Source: Multifurca ochricompacta
Lineage: Eukaryota; Basidiomycota; Agaricomycetes; Russulales; Russulaceae
Assembly: GCA_022496185.1 (NCBI GenBank)
Contig: WTXG01000045.1
Span: forward strand, 146,624 to 210,623
Length of the DNA: 64,000 bases
Reading direction: 5' to 3'
In this document: positions 1-11,897 of the stretch, in pieces
Layout of the letters: every line of letters starts with the position of its first letter
Numbering within the stretch: position 1 is the first letter of the stretch
Position numbers and translations under genes: made by a program
Notes under the pieces: generated by a model
Database searches by the model: none
What the model saw: the letters and a program-made list of their open reading frames with translations, nothing else
Told to the model about the DNA's origin: nothing

Positions 1-92
1 AGAAAAAGTTCCTCAGGTAAGTTCAATCCAGTCTCTTCAGGTGCTATGCACATGTAGGGATCAGCAAGGGTTTTCATACCCGCGTGGGTAAG

Positions 93-670
93 TGTTACGA
101 ACCCCGTCTCTTCCTGCTTTCTTTCTCCTACCTAACGACAACCCCTCCTTGCCGCCTACTTTACATTATCAGATCACGTCTCCATCGTGGGATCCTTCAT
201 GTGCCCTGCTTCCTTCCCCGTGATTGCCTTTGTCTATGTTTATGTCACTGTACTTGTGTTTGGACTCTTATCTTATCCCTTATCTTTACGACCGGACACT
301 TACTTAATCCCCTATCAGAAGCCAGGCTTTACGCCCTCCGCTTTCGTATATTTGGGCCCACTTGACTCCGTTATCTTATCTACAGACGCCCATTCGATTA
401 CGTATATAAGTCCACTGTAGCTACCTTGTGGACCTCAGACTCGACTTATTGAATACATCGGTGTTTGTCTTCTGGACTTCCCCTTGAAACCTTTGACTCA
501 ATCGTCTCAGTGCTTTTGGCACTCTCCGCTCAACATTGTCACTCGGGAGCAGCCCCGTTGACTTTGACTCATCCATTTTAAACTCCAAGAGGTCTTGTTG
601 ACCTCTTATCTGAATACACGTACGAAGCTGTCGCACAAGTCGTGCAGAACGTCTCACACCGGACGTAACA
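93..670 (+). repeat. 5' LTR of element A
   Basis: 578 bp, TG...CA ends. A TATA box (TATATAAG) sits at about 403-410 and is likely the Pol II promoter driving the genomic RNA. Differences from the 3' LTR are two in the CTAACGACAAC/CTAATGACGAC segment and one in CTTCATGTG/CTTCACGTG. Confidence 0.95.
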
Positions 671-2200
671 TCAAGTCGAGTCTCTCACAGTGGCTTCCAG
701 CCGCAGTCAGACCCTCTTCCGAGAAGAGCTCATCGAACGCAGAGACGAGAATAATCTTTCACAGCAAGTACTTGGCTCTGCCGCCTGGAAGGATTTTGAA
801 TCCGAGTTTGGATACTACGTCTATCACGACGGAAGATACCAACTGGTAGAATACGACGAAGAGAAAAGAGTTTGGTATTGTATCCGATACTCGGACAGTC
901 GAAACTCTTGGGTTACAACCAGACCCGCCCCACCTGAATTTGGACTAGGCCCGTGGAGAGAAAACCCTCCGGCCATTGTCACGGACTCCGAACCAGAGGA
1001 GTACGTAGAAGAACCTAGCGAAGAAGCACTGGTATTAGCATCGTCTACAGCCCCAGTTGCACCCGAAGTTGTCACGTTCAGAGCCCCTGCTTTGACAACT
1101 CCCCAGATCTCTATACAATCCACCAACACCGTCACCCCGTTTTACCAAAACATGTCCACCATTGCCGCCCAGCTTCCAGACCCTGCCCCACCAGCCCCAG
1201 TGGCAGCACCACCAAACATTCCCCCCCGTCCGGACGATTGTCAGGAGTGCTTCCCCAGACGTTCACAGGGGACCGCTCACAGAGCAAAAAATTCATGCTG
1301 GAGTTCACGACCTTTAAGAACTTCAACCATGACGTCCCACAGATTGTCAATCCATTTCAGCGAGCCAATCTGTTCCTTTCCCTGATTTGGGGGGATGCGG
1401 TTGACGACTGGACCATGGAGCAGTTGGAGTGGCTGAATGAACAAGTCGAAAGTGGGCATCGTACCACTAGTGAAGGTCTTTGGGAGACCATCACTGAGCG
1501 GTTCAAAGATGCCTTCACGGATGGGCAGGCCAAGCAGAAGGCAGCCCGGGAATTAAAGTCCCTTAGAATGGAGAAGGGAGAACTTGACGCATACGTCGCC
1601 AAGTTCAGAAGTCTAGCCAACAGGGCCGGCTATGACACGGATGAAGAGGCAACGTTAGACCTCTTTTCACAAGGTTTTCCCAACCCCCTGGTCAAGAATA
1701 TTATTCAGTTTCATCACCCCCACGACTGGGACACTTGGGTTGACGCTGCCCGGAGACAGCAACAAGACTACCTTGATTTCCAGACAAGGTTTGGAGTTGA
1801 CACCAAAAAGGGAAAAACTTGAGACCAGTGGAAGGCAGCGTTCGGAGTGAAGCCCGCACCACATGGTCAGAGGGATCCAAACGCTATGGATACCTCTGCA
1901 GATCGAGCCTGAGCTCGGGCGGCACTTACAGAAGACGAGCGGCAGACATTAATGAAAGAAGGGCGCTGCTTCCGTTGCAGAGCATTGGGACATATGTCCC
2001 GGGACTGTCCCAAGAAGGGAGCACGAGTTGCCGTTGCCACGGTAGCACCAGAACACCCCGTTCAGAACAACCCCCCCACCATGGACAAACGGTCAAAAGA
2101 AGAAAAAGCTCAGGACATCTGGGCCAACATGATGAAGGAGAGTGAGGAAGTGCGCGCCATACTAGTAGAAAAGGCGTTTGCAAAAAAGGATTTTTGTTAG
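669..2200 (+). pseudogene. gag: gag of element A, broken
   Basis: Capsid/nucleocapsid polyprotein of the retrotransposon. The N-terminal part reads in the frame of 690-1385, and a one-base frame change in a C-rich stretch near 1225-1240 moves it to the frame of 1238-1822. There it matches element B closely through the gag core until a TGA at 1820-1822 that sits where B has an Arg codon. A further TGA follows near 1912 (B has AGA). The nucleocapsid end (1952-2200) carries a CX2CX4HX4C zinc knuckle beginning CFRC. No ATG exists in the 5' segment: the position homologous to the expected start is GTG at 690. Comparison with the intact copy supports gag at high confidence; whether all breaks are biological is uncertain. 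Confidence 0.85.
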
Positions 2201-5200
2201 GCTCAAACCCATCGGCCTGGGCACAAGCACTCCATGTTACCTCTGTGTATGCTAGTTGATTCAAATCATTGAAAATACCAGTCCATTTTGAAACTACACA
2301 GAGGACGGCCGATCGAGATATTTTAGTGGATTCCGGAGCCACAGACAATTTTATTCACCCACGACTGATTAAGACGATGGGTCTGGGACGGCTGGCACTT
2401 CCCCAGGAAAAGAACATTTGGAACATTGACGGAACAGCCAACCGCGCTGGAAAGATTACTCATTACACGGATCTGAAGGTCCAGGTTGGAGAAACCACGA
2501 AGAACATTCGTTTCCTGATTACAGACCTGGGAGACGAAGATCTTATCTTAGGGTATCCATGGCTTGCCGCGTTTGAGCCCAAGATCAACTGGGCTGACGC
2601 GACAATGGACAAAGAATCATATCCCACCATCATTACGTCCATAGGCTATGACTACGCAGTCAGACATCCGACAATAAAAGCCACGAGTACAGGAGAGGAA
2701 GACCCAGGTCGCTGTTACACCACTAAAGCATCAGAGTTAGCCCAAAAAGCAATACAAGGGCAGACAGAAAAGACATACAGTGACGTAGTACCGAGTGTCT
2801 ACCATAGGCATTGGAAGGTGTTCTCTGAAGAAGAATCCCAGCGCTTTCCACCTTCCAGACCATGGGACCACGCCATAGACCTACTCCCTGATACACCTAC
2901 AGCAATAGATTGCAAAATCTATCCGCTGTCCCAGTCCGAGCAGGTGGCACTGACAGAATTCCTTGAAGAACATTTGGCAAAAGGATATATTCGCCCATCC
3001 AAGTCACAGTACGCCTCGCCCTTCTTCTTCATCAAAAAGAAGGACGGCAAGCTGCGACCAGTTCAGGATTACCGGCGAATCAACACGTACACCGTAAAGA
3101 ATGCCTACCCCCTGCCGCTCATCTCCGAGCTTATTGACACTATGAGGGATAAGTCTCTCTTCTCGAAGATGGACGTACAATGGGGCTACAATAACGTTAG
3201 AATCAAGGAAGGTGACCAGTGCAAGGCGGCGTTCAAAACAAATCAAGGGTTGTTCGAACCCAATGTTATGTTCTTTGGCCTCACGAACTCGCCGGCAACG
3301 TTTCAGTCTATGATGAACCACATCTTCCGCGATCTCATTCTCACGGGAGAAGTAGTGGTCTACATGGACGACATCCTAGTAGCCACCACAGATGATTTGG
3401 ACCACCATCGACGTCGCGTACATCAGGTACTGGATATACTGCAGAACATGATCTCTACCTCAAACCTGCCAAATGCTCTTTCGAACAACAAGTGTTGAGT
3501 ATCTAGGGGTCATCTTGGAAGGAGGACAAGTGCGCATGGATCCCGTAAAAGTACAGGGATCCGGGAGTGGCCCGTGCCGACCTGCATCAAGGATGTCTGA
3601 TCGTTCATCGGATTCTGTAACTTCTACCAACGATTCGTCAAGGGATTTTCCGGCATCGCACGACCACTGAATGACCTGCTGAAAAAGGACACACCATGGC
3701 ATTGGGTGACGCACAGCAGCAGCATTTGAACAGATCAGGGACCTCGTCGGCTCAGAACCAGTACTTATCCAACCAGATCTGAGCCACCCCTTCGAGTAGA
3801 GGTGGACGCCTCACACTTTGCGAACGGGGCAGTATTATACCAGAGAGATGCCGCACAAGTACTTCACCCAGTGGCATACTACTCCGAAACCTTCTCCCCA
3901 GCCGAAAGAAACTACGACATCTGGGACAGAGAACTCTTAGCCATCGTCAAGGCATTACGACACTGGCGACCCTATTTGGCAGGAACCCCCCACAAGACCA
4001 TCATCCATACTGATCATTCCAATCTGCTATACTGGAAAGAACCCCATAAAATCAGTCGACGTGTGGCACGAGAGGTCTTGGAACTGGAAGAATATAACTT
4101 CACACTGAAACACATTGCGGGAGTCAGAACGCTAGAGCAGATGCATTATCGCACAGACCAGACATGCATACAGGGGAGACGACAATAACGACATCACCGT
4201 CCTCCCAGAGGAAGTATTTGCCAAGACGGCTGTTGTCAGTCTCCACGACATGGACCTTTGGGCACAAGTCTCCCAAACATGAACCAAGACCTGTGCCATT
4301 CATGGGCTGATGCTCATAATCTAAAGAAGATCAACGGTCTGTGGTGGAAAGACGGGGACCGACTCGTTGTCACCGGTGGCGACAACATTAAGAGGGGGGT
4401 GATCCATTTTCACACGACCTTCCCTCCGCGGCCATCCAGGCATTGCCAACACCTACGCCCTGGCCAAACGAGACTATTGGTGGCCCAACATGAAAAAGGA
4501 CATTGAGAGCTACGTACAGGATGCGCATCATGTCAAGCAAACAAGGTGAACACGCACCCAAAAATCCCACCAATGCTCCCCATCACTCCCAGTACCTCGA
4601 CTCCTTTCCAGACCATTGCCATGGACTTCATTGTCAAGCTGCCCAAATCACAAGGCTTTGACACCATCCTTACAGTCACGGATCATGATTGCTCCAAAGC
4701 GGCCCTCTTCATTCCCTGCAACGAAACTATCACAGCCGAAGGAGTGGCGAAACTATACCTGAACCATGTATACCATCACTACGGACTCCCTAAAAAGATC
4801 ATCTCTGACCGAGACACCCGTTTCACATCGGCGTTTGCGAGGGCCTTATGCAAGACGCTGGACATCACGCAGAACATCTCAACGGCATACCATCCACAGA
4901 CAGATGGACAGTCCGAGCGGACAAATCAATGGTTAGAACAGTATCTCCGGTTTTGGTGCAACGGCAGGCAGGACGACTGGGCAGAATGGCTGTCGACGGC
5001 GGAATTCGCTCACAACTCGTGGCCCAACGGAATGACGAAATCCACCCCCTTCTCCCTTATCATGGGCTGGACTCCACGCACCACGTGGGCAGATAAGCCT
5101 ATCAACGTCCCGTCAGTAACCGAACGAATTGGCCAATGGGAGGAACTGCGGAAATCAGCCAATGAAAATCTGGTAAAAGCGCAGCAGCTTCTGGCAGCAC

Positions 5201-5664
5201 AGCCAAGCACATTCACACCTTATCAGACCAATGACTGGGTATGGCTCGAGGGTAGGAACATTCACACGTCACACCCCTCGGCCAAATTAGCGCCCCGACG
5301 TCACGGACCCTTCCGGATCACAAGGAAGCTGTCAGATGTGTCTTACGAGTTGCAGTTACCGCCGAAATGGAAGATCCATCCAGTCTTCCATGCCAAGCTT
5401 CTGACCCCTTACAAGGAAACCTCCATTCATGGAGAGAACTTCCCGCAACCCCCACCTGACCTTATCGATGGCAAAGAAGAATGGGAAGTGGAGCGCGTTC
5501 TAGACTCCAAGCGACAAGGCCGAGGGCGCAAACTACATTACCTGATCAAGTGGAAGGGATTCCCAGACTCTGACAATTCGTGGGAACCCGCCAGGGATAT
5601 CTCTGCTCCGACCCTTATCTCGGAGTTCCACATTTGGCATCCAGAAGCGCCTAGGAATGCTTAA
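2188..5664 (+). pseudogene. pol: pol of element A, broken (PR-RT-RH-IN-chromodomain)
   Basis: Polyprotein for reverse transcription and integration, expected to be made by -1 frameshifting at 2188-2194. A TGA at 2257-2259 stands where B has Arg. From 2269 it reads protease (DSGATDNF), then RT with YMDD near 3361-3374. A one-base deletion near 3443 and another near 3555 break RT and the RT-RNase H linker, and 3802-4188 recovers RNase H. The zinc-binding part of integrase is frame-shifted around 4190-4545. Integrase core, C-terminus and chromodomain are open from 4546 to 5664; the chromodomain contains YLIKWKGFPDSDNSWEP. As read, it cannot make a full polyprotein. Single-base gaps could partly be assembly error, but the TGA codons are substitutions. 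Confidence 0.88.
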
Positions 5665-5740
5665 AAGAAACGCCCCAAAGTCCCATCCATTTCTTCAGTA
5701 CATGCTCCCCCAGCAATGTTCTAACACTATCCAATCCATC

Positions 5741-6940
5741 ATGTCTTTTGTCGCTGCCAACGCTGCCGTTGATGCCTTCACCGCCACCACCGTAGTGGTC
5801 GAGAACTTCCCTTCCGCTCATCCCTCCACACGTCCCTCCTCCCCAATTGATTACGAAGCTGCCGAAGCTCGGGTCAAGAACCAGTCCCCCAACCCGAATG
5901 ACAATTTCGAGCACAGCGAAGAGCCACACCCAAATGACCTGCTCGGCATGGAGCTGGATGACGAGGTGCCGGAGTTCCCCTTCTTTGCTAACAACCCCAA
6001 CTCCTCGACCTACTTTCCCCTTGAAATCACCATGGCTGATGGGACTGTTGCCATCGCCAAGTATATATTCTACACCAATGGAGGAATGGATGTCGCCGGG
6101 TGTATGAAGAAAGATGGCCCCGTCTATGGGGCCCCGGTCTACTTAGAAGAAAGGTATACAGGACGTCTCCACCACACCATGACTGACGAGCAGCTTGGAC
6201 ATCTGGCTGCTGAAGACGCCCGTGCTTTTGCCATCGATGAGGTGCTCAACGACATGCGCCTTCCGCGTCTCAAAGCCGAGGTGATGAGACTGCGGAAGAA
6301 CTTGACATTGCGCACAACGCTTAACAGACAGTATAAAGAGCATGCGAAGATGATGGCAAGGCTGACAAATGGGATGTTCCAAGTGGAACAGGAGTTGGTG
6401 GAGATCAGGAAGAGGCTGGAGATAGGAGATGCCTACCAGACGATTGCCGAGAGGTACGCTGATACATATGCTCGACCCCTGCCCCCACGATCATTGGGGG
6501 CCGCCCCTGTGTTGCTGCCAAACCGGTTCGAGATGCCGCGCATGCATGAGAACCCTCACGGAGAGACGTGCTGGCGATGTGATAGCAAGTATCACATCAG
6601 CTGGAATTGTCCTCTCAACCACAAGTGGTGCCGGCATTGTCGCAGCAACCTCCATTGGAGCCGGTTCTGCATCTTCCGCCGTATGGGAGTTGCCCCGACG
6701 ATCGTCAATCCATCGGGATGGTGCGGCAAGTGTCTCCGCCATAACTCAGGACACCGCGAGTTGGACTGCCCAATCTACGACATGTGCCGCCTATGTGGTC
6801 AGCGGGGTCCGTATGGGTTCCTTCGCACCCACCAATGTCCGCAAGACTCGGATAAGGAGAATTATACGATGGATGATTGTAATGTAGCTGACGATTACTT
6901 GGAATTGGTACAGGATGATGACGGTACGAGTCGTTTCTAG
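5741..6940 (+). CDS. Extra zinc-knuckle ORF (ORF3) of element A
   Basis: 399-aa intact ORF between pol and the 3' LTR; the first ATG (5741) matches the start in element B. I do not recognise it as a standard Gypsy protein. Three parts are visible: an acidic, Pro/Ser-rich N-terminus; a charged helical middle (about 160-260) that looks coiled-coil; and a C-terminal Cys/His array. Two clusters fit CX2CX4HX4C exactly (CWRCDSKYHISWNC and CRHCRSNLHWSRFC), a third is CX2CX6HX4C (CGKCLRHNSGHRELDC), and a fourth Cys/His group follows. This resembles retroviral nucleocapsid knuckles, so RNA or DNA binding is the likely activity (inferred). It stays open while the pol just upstream is broken. Confidence 0.85.
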   Translation: MSFVAANAAVDAFTATTVVVENFPSAHPSTRPSSPIDYEAAEARVKNQSPNPNDNFEHSEEPHPNDLLGMELDDEVPEFPFFANNPNSSTYFPLEITMADGTVAIAKYIFYTNGGMDVAGCMKKDGPVYGAPVYLEERYTGRLHHTMTDEQLGHLAAEDARAFAIDEVLNDMRLPRLKAEVMRLRKNLTLRTTLNRQYKEHAKMMARLTNGMFQVEQELVEIRKRLEIGDAYQTIAERYADTYARPLPPRSLGAAPVLLPNRFEMPRMHENPHGETCWRCDSKYHISWNCPLNHKWCRHCRSNLHWSRFCIFRRMGVAPTIVNPSGWCGKCLRHNSGHRELDCPIYDMCRLCGQRGPYGFLRTHQCPQDSDKENYTMDDCNVADDYLELVQDDDGTSRF

Positions 6941-6957
6941 CCGGGTCTGCTAGAACC

Positions 6958-6971
6958 AGAAGAGGGGGTGA
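6958..6971 (+). other. Polypurine tract, element A
   Basis: AGAAGAGGGGGTGA lies immediately before the 3' LTR and is identical at the same place in element B. This is the expected plus-strand primer site for reverse transcription. Confidence 0.85.
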
Positions 6972-7549
6972 TGTTACGAACCCCGTCTCTTCCTGCTTTC
7001 TTTCTCCTACCTAATGACGACCCCTCCTTGCCGCCTACTTTACATTATCAGATCACGTCTCCATCGTGGGATCCTTCACGTGCCCTGCTTCCTTCCCCGT
7101 GATTGCCTTTGTCTATGTTTATGTCACTGTACTTGTGTTTGGACTCTTATCTTATCCCTTATCTTTACGACCGGACACTTACTTAATCCCCTATCAGAAG
7201 CCAGGCTTTACGCCCTCCGCTTTCGTATATTTGGGCCCACTTGACTCCGTTATCTTATCTACAGACGCCCATTCGATTACGTATATAAGTCCACTGTAGC
7301 TACCTTGTGGACCTCAGACTCGACTTATTGAATACATCGGTGTTTGTCTTCTGGACTTCCCCTTGAAACCTTTGACTCAATCGTCTCAGTGCTTTTGGCA
7401 CTCTCCGCTCAACATTGTCACTCGGGAGCAGCCCCGTTGACTTTGACTCATCCATTTTAAACTCCAAGAGGTCTTGTTGACCTCTTATCTGAATACACGT
7501 ACGAAGCTGTCGCACAAGTCGTGCAGAACGTCTCACACCGGACGTAACA
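6972..7549 (+). repeat. 3' LTR of element A
   Basis: 578 bp, three differences from the 5' LTR, followed directly by the GTAAG target duplication at 7550-7554. Confidence 0.95.
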
Positions 7550-7554
7550 GTAAG

Positions 7555-10265
7555 TGCCATGGGTTTTGACGGGTACAGGTATGGGTATACAACTCCCAAC
7601 CCACCAGAAACCCGTACCCGTGCAGCGGGTTTGGTGGGTATAAGTGGTCATCAGTCATTGACAAGATCAGCAGAAATGTAATGATAAAATACATCTGTAG
7701 CAAACAAATGATAAGATTTAATTTGATGTATGCTACAGGGTTTCTGTAAATATATTCTAGTGTTATCCTATGAAATATCAAAGCAGATCAACAGTGCGAT
7801 GTAAAATAAAAGTGTTATCAGTGATCCACTCTCTTGAAAATCATGATGCAACTGGTTTATTAACGTGCAATCAATTCTGCCCGTCTGGCACTATCTAAAA
7901 TACACTCTAGACTACTTTAGACTATTCTATAATCTAATTATCAATTTATTTTACTGAAACAAGGCCCGCGTGTATCCACAGGCTGCATAGAGCAGCAACT
8001 ACATTGCATCACATGGACCAGCATATTGGTCTGATCTCCTTCCTATTAAGGAAGGTTGACTTAACAATCACAGCTTTGATTTTCCATTGGTCCGACAAGA
8101 TTGTGATCACACATAGATAACACAACAGAAATGCGTTCACAAATTAATTAGATACATAGAATATACATCTAAGATCTGACATATGATCAAATCACATCAT
8201 TAAATGAGATAACGAGATAACACATTCATTTAATCTAGTAGCTGATATAGTACATCTAAAGTACAAGCCTGCACCATGCCTGTTCCACAAAATGAAATAA
8301 AATAATAATGTAAATAAAGAATAAACTTAATCTTCTGAACATAAATCAGCAATTATTGAGGGATCCTGAGTAGCCACAAATGAATGTGTTGTATCCAAGT
8401 GCATATCTCCTTGACCAGGATGGACTGGGCCAGGTGTCTGAAATGTGCGATGCAAGTAAAGAACTTGCATGCATTTCATTTTATGGGTAACCTGGGTATC
8501 AAAACAAATATCCAGGGGTTACCCCTGCCAATCACTATGCATTTGTCAATTATTTTTGCATTCTATGCAGTTATCTGACAGGCTTTTCATCAATGTTCTA
8601 TAACATCTATCTAATCATCTTTGTATATTGGGGTGGATTTTAGTTGCGCTTGTATAAAATTGAAACCAGAATAATAAAACAACAATAGAATAATGAATTA
8701 TCTTAATCTTATGAATATAAAACAGGAATCTTTGAAGGATCCTGAGTAGCCACAAATGAACGCATTGTGTATCTCCTTGACTGGGATGGCCTGGGCTGGT
8801 TATCCAAAATGTGTGATGCAAGCAAAAAACTTGCACGCGTTTACACAGGTAACCCGCAGGTGACCCACAGGTTACCCATGGGTTACCCGTACCCATAGTG
8901 ACAGGTACTGTGACACTTTCTTGCTATTATTTCGCGTTTTCTCTCTTTTTCTGTCTGCTATGTCCCTTTCTTTCACCATATACCTTATCAGATCCACTTA
9001 TCTGACAGCCATAGTCTGGACAAGGGATTCAACTCCCATGTCATCTGATTGATGATCTCATAGTTGATGTCATAGACCTTGTGACCTTAGTATGACCTCA
9101 TAGATGATATCATGACCTTGTGACCTACTATGATATCATTTGTACAAGACTCTAGACTATGACTTCATAGTAGCTACATTGTATTTAAGGACTACAATAA
9201 ATCCAAGGACAGACCAAGTCTGTTCTCCTTGTACCAATCAAAGGTCCTTAAGAAGTCCCTTCAGCCCTCTTCCAAGATGTGACTTGAGAGGGTTTGGCTC
9301 ACCAGTAACTCCAGCAAAGGCTCTTGCCTTGCTATCTGAACACCCTGACTTCACACGCGACGTTCAGACTCGTTGCCTTGATCCATACTGGCCACGCGCT
9401 GTGTGACACCTGCCTACCTTGATTGCCTTGATTGACTGTGACCCTGACTGACCTGAACCGACGCACGCCGAAGGACCTGTGTGCGACAGGTACGGGTATG
9501 GGTACAGGTACCAATGAAGATACCCAGGGGTTACCCCTGCTATTCACTATGCACATGGCTTCAATCTGACTTAGATGATTAGGGTGTATCTGGTACCAAA
9601 TGCCTCAGTACCAGTCAACAGCAAGGTTAGTCTGTCAATATGGGACCCAGTAACTGCAGAAGGGAATGTCTTGTTCATGTGCTTCAAGCCAACATGCAGA
9701 TCACTTTAGATGCTGAGGAAGGTTGTCACTGGTCCTGGGAGGGAGTACAAAAGGGAATCAAATGGACATCGTGGTGTTGGAAATCAGAGCAAGGGACGTG
9801 TTGTCATCTCCTTGCAGCTCTGGTGAGTCTCTTTGTTCTGTGAAGTCTGTAAGTCTGTTCTAATGTCACAGCCAGGTGTGTGCTGTGTCAAGGTCAGGGA
9901 ATCGTTCAGGTTCAAGATAACTAAGTCAAGATCAAGACTTTAATCAAGACAAGTCAAGCCCACACAAGTCAGAGGGTGTGCACAAGGTATGGGATCAAGC
10001 AGCAACACTAAGTCCTGCCACAAGCTACTGGGGTTTGAAGACCCTCTAAGACGTGACTTAGGAGGGCTCAAGGGGAATTCTGTGAGTCAAGGATAACACC
10101 TGTATTGGCACAGGAGAACAGACTTAAGGTCTGTTCCCTAGAATGGAGCAGGTTTAAATACAGTTGGATCACTATCAGAGATAAGAGTCTAGCCAATGAA
10201 GTAAAGTAAAGTAGGTATAATAGAATGATATCATGCTGTGTCACAGCAACCTCATAGCTATGTCA
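7555..10265. repeat. Non-coding repeat-rich stretch, with a diverged direct repeat
   Basis: No gene seen. About 8328-8560 and 8690-8890 are diverged direct copies sharing the segment GGATCCTGAGTAGCCACAAA and the following lines. GGTAC/ACCC-rich clusters (e.g. 7558-7640, 8840-8910, 9484-9540) resemble subterminal repeats of hAT-type transposons. Segments near 9200-9235 and 10110-10140 contain similar AGTCTGTTCTCC-type sequence in opposite orientation, so further old repeat pieces are likely present. Confidence 0.6.
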
Positions 10266-10769
10266 TGTCAAACAATCATGCTGCTGGTTATACTGACTGT
10301 GGTTAGTAGCGGTTAGGCTAGAAAGACAAGTATACTTCAGGGGTTGAAGAAACTCTGTATTACTATTCTACTGACCTAGAAAGACAAGTATCTACAAGAG
10401 ACGGTTAGTCAAAGGTATGATAGAAAGTATAGTATAACTTACACTTCAGAGGTTGAAGAAACTCTGAAGTGGAAGAGACGAAACAGACACCCTTATATAC
10501 CCATGGGGGCCAGGGGAAATGGTCTGTGCGCACTGGGAATAAGTCCACAAGTGCTGGACAATAAACAGAGAGGGATAAAGGCCATTGGCCAAAGAGATAT
10601 TACATGCTTACTGCGCATTACTAAGTCCATCACTAATCAGCTGAGTAAGGTGAGAAAGAAATGTAATAAAGATAACATAAAGAGTCCGATACTCCAATAT
10701 CTAATCTAATCTACAGCTGAAGCGAACCTTAGATGCCTGAAGCATCTCCAGACACGTCCTGTGTCAACA
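10266..10769 (-). mobile_element. Solo LTR or LTR fragment, second LTR family, reversed
   Basis: About 504 bp that aligns along its whole length with the solo LTR at 21929-22437, in reverse orientation. Shared landmarks include the TATATA box, the CCAGCACTTGTGGAC block and the CTGTGTCAACA end. No matching 5-bp duplication flanks it (TGTCA against GATAA). Confidence 0.8.
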
Positions 10770-10770
10770 G

Positions 10771-10896
10771 ATAACTTGTCTCTAGGTGTGTAGTATAGTA
10801 ATATAGAGTTTTCTTCACCTCTGAAGTATAACTTGTCTCTAGCTTAACCCACTAACACCTTACAGTCAGTATGCTGTGCCTCATGCCTGTTTGACA
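10771..10896 (+). mobile_element. Partial LTR of the same family, forward orientation
   Basis: Matches the last ~125 bp of the LTR at 21929-22437 (GATAACTTGTC... to TTTGACA), now in plus orientation, fused end to end with the reversed copy just before it. The pair therefore forms an inverted LTR junction. Confidence 0.75.
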
Positions 10897-11464
10897 GGTT
10901 ATGGGCCCTGGGCACACTTTACTGATCTGTATTTTCTTTTGATCAGTCCAACCTTTCTTCAAGCTCACTGCTTCAAGACTCCCTTCCCAATCACCATCGC
11001 AGTGAGCTTTGATTTCTTTTTCTCTTGCCCTTAACTGTCCACAAGGTGGTGCGCTTTATGTGCCCACCTTGATCTGTCTGGCTTGTTACAACCCTACTCT
11101 TTTTCCTGACCCTGCACACCATGCCTTATTCTTTGCACCATCCTTGATCTCCTCCTTCTCTGGACCACTCTTTGATGCCCTTGGCCTGTTGCCTTGGGAC
11201 CTTCCTTGATGCCTGTGGCCTGTGTGCCCAGGACCCTACCCTGATTCCTGTGACATTGTTCATAGGACTGACCTCCCATGCTGCCATTTACACCTAACCT
11301 GCTGGTAGTTATGCTGCTACACTGTTGGATGTACACCACCCTTCCTTGCTGCCTTGGCTTATGCCTTGGCCACTGCTCCTGACCCTGTCCCTGTGCTTGA
11401 CACCCATAGGAACCCCTGACATTGTCCCTGCCAATCTGACCAGTCCAGACAACTAGACAACTTT

Positions 11465-11580
11465 GGCTTGTACTTGACCCTCTGCCAGTCATGTGACTCC
11501 TGGCCATGTGATCCTTGGCCATGTGATCCTTGACCATGTGATCCCTGACCATGTGACTTTGGACCATGTGATCCCTGACC
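11465..11580. repeat. Short degenerate minisatellite (ACCATGTGATCCCTG type)
   Basis: Six to seven imperfect copies of a ~15-17-bp unit GACCATGTGATCCCT. The surrounding 11640-11770 has a second loose repeat built on ACTCCTGTGGGA. No gene recognised in 10897-13040 otherwise. Confidence 0.7.
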
Positions 11581-11897
11581 CTGATCACAGCATCTTTATC
11601 TGATCATTTACCCCTTTCTGATCACATGGCCCATCTGGCTTATCATTCGCTTCTCTGATTCCTGTGGGAGTATTCCCACATCCACCCTGACTCCTGTGGG
11701 ACCTGTTATCTCCCCATTTACCCCTGACCCTGGTGGGAATCCTCCCACACTGATATGACTCCTGTGGGGCTGTCCCACATGATTATGCTTCTGATAAGGC
11801 TTATCCTTATCATGGACTATATTTGACATCTTATCTGCTATTGGATGATAAGGACTCTGACCCTGTTCCTGATTAGCTACAAACCAGATCCCCATAC

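Larger units (their letters stand above)
93..7549 (+). mobile_element. Ty3/Gypsy chromovirus, element A (complete ends, broken gag/pol)
   Basis: Two 578-bp LTRs (93-670 and 6972-7549), both starting TGTTACGA and ending GTAACA, bound the element. The 5-bp target duplication GTAAG is at 88-92 and 7550-7554. Order inside is gag, pol (protease, RT, RNase H, integrase, chromodomain), then an extra zinc-knuckle ORF, then a polypurine tract, the layout of a Tf1/sushi-type chromovirus plus one added ORF. The two LTRs differ at only three positions by eye, so insertion looks recent, yet gag and pol carry in-frame stops and single-base frameshifts relative to element B. It landed in a stretch of GGGTAC/ACCC-rich repeats that looks like a hAT end. 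Confidence 0.95.

Noticed and set aside
671..688. tRNA primer-binding site directly after the 5' LTR
   Set aside because: The sequence following the LTR does not match a tRNA 3' end that I can name, such as initiator Met; self-priming as in Tf1 is possible but not shown.
690..692. GTG as the normal start codon of gag
   Set aside because: GTG starts are not usual in fungi. The frame is open from 669, so the true start is unresolved; a lost ATG, an upstream splice or a non-AUG start are all possible.
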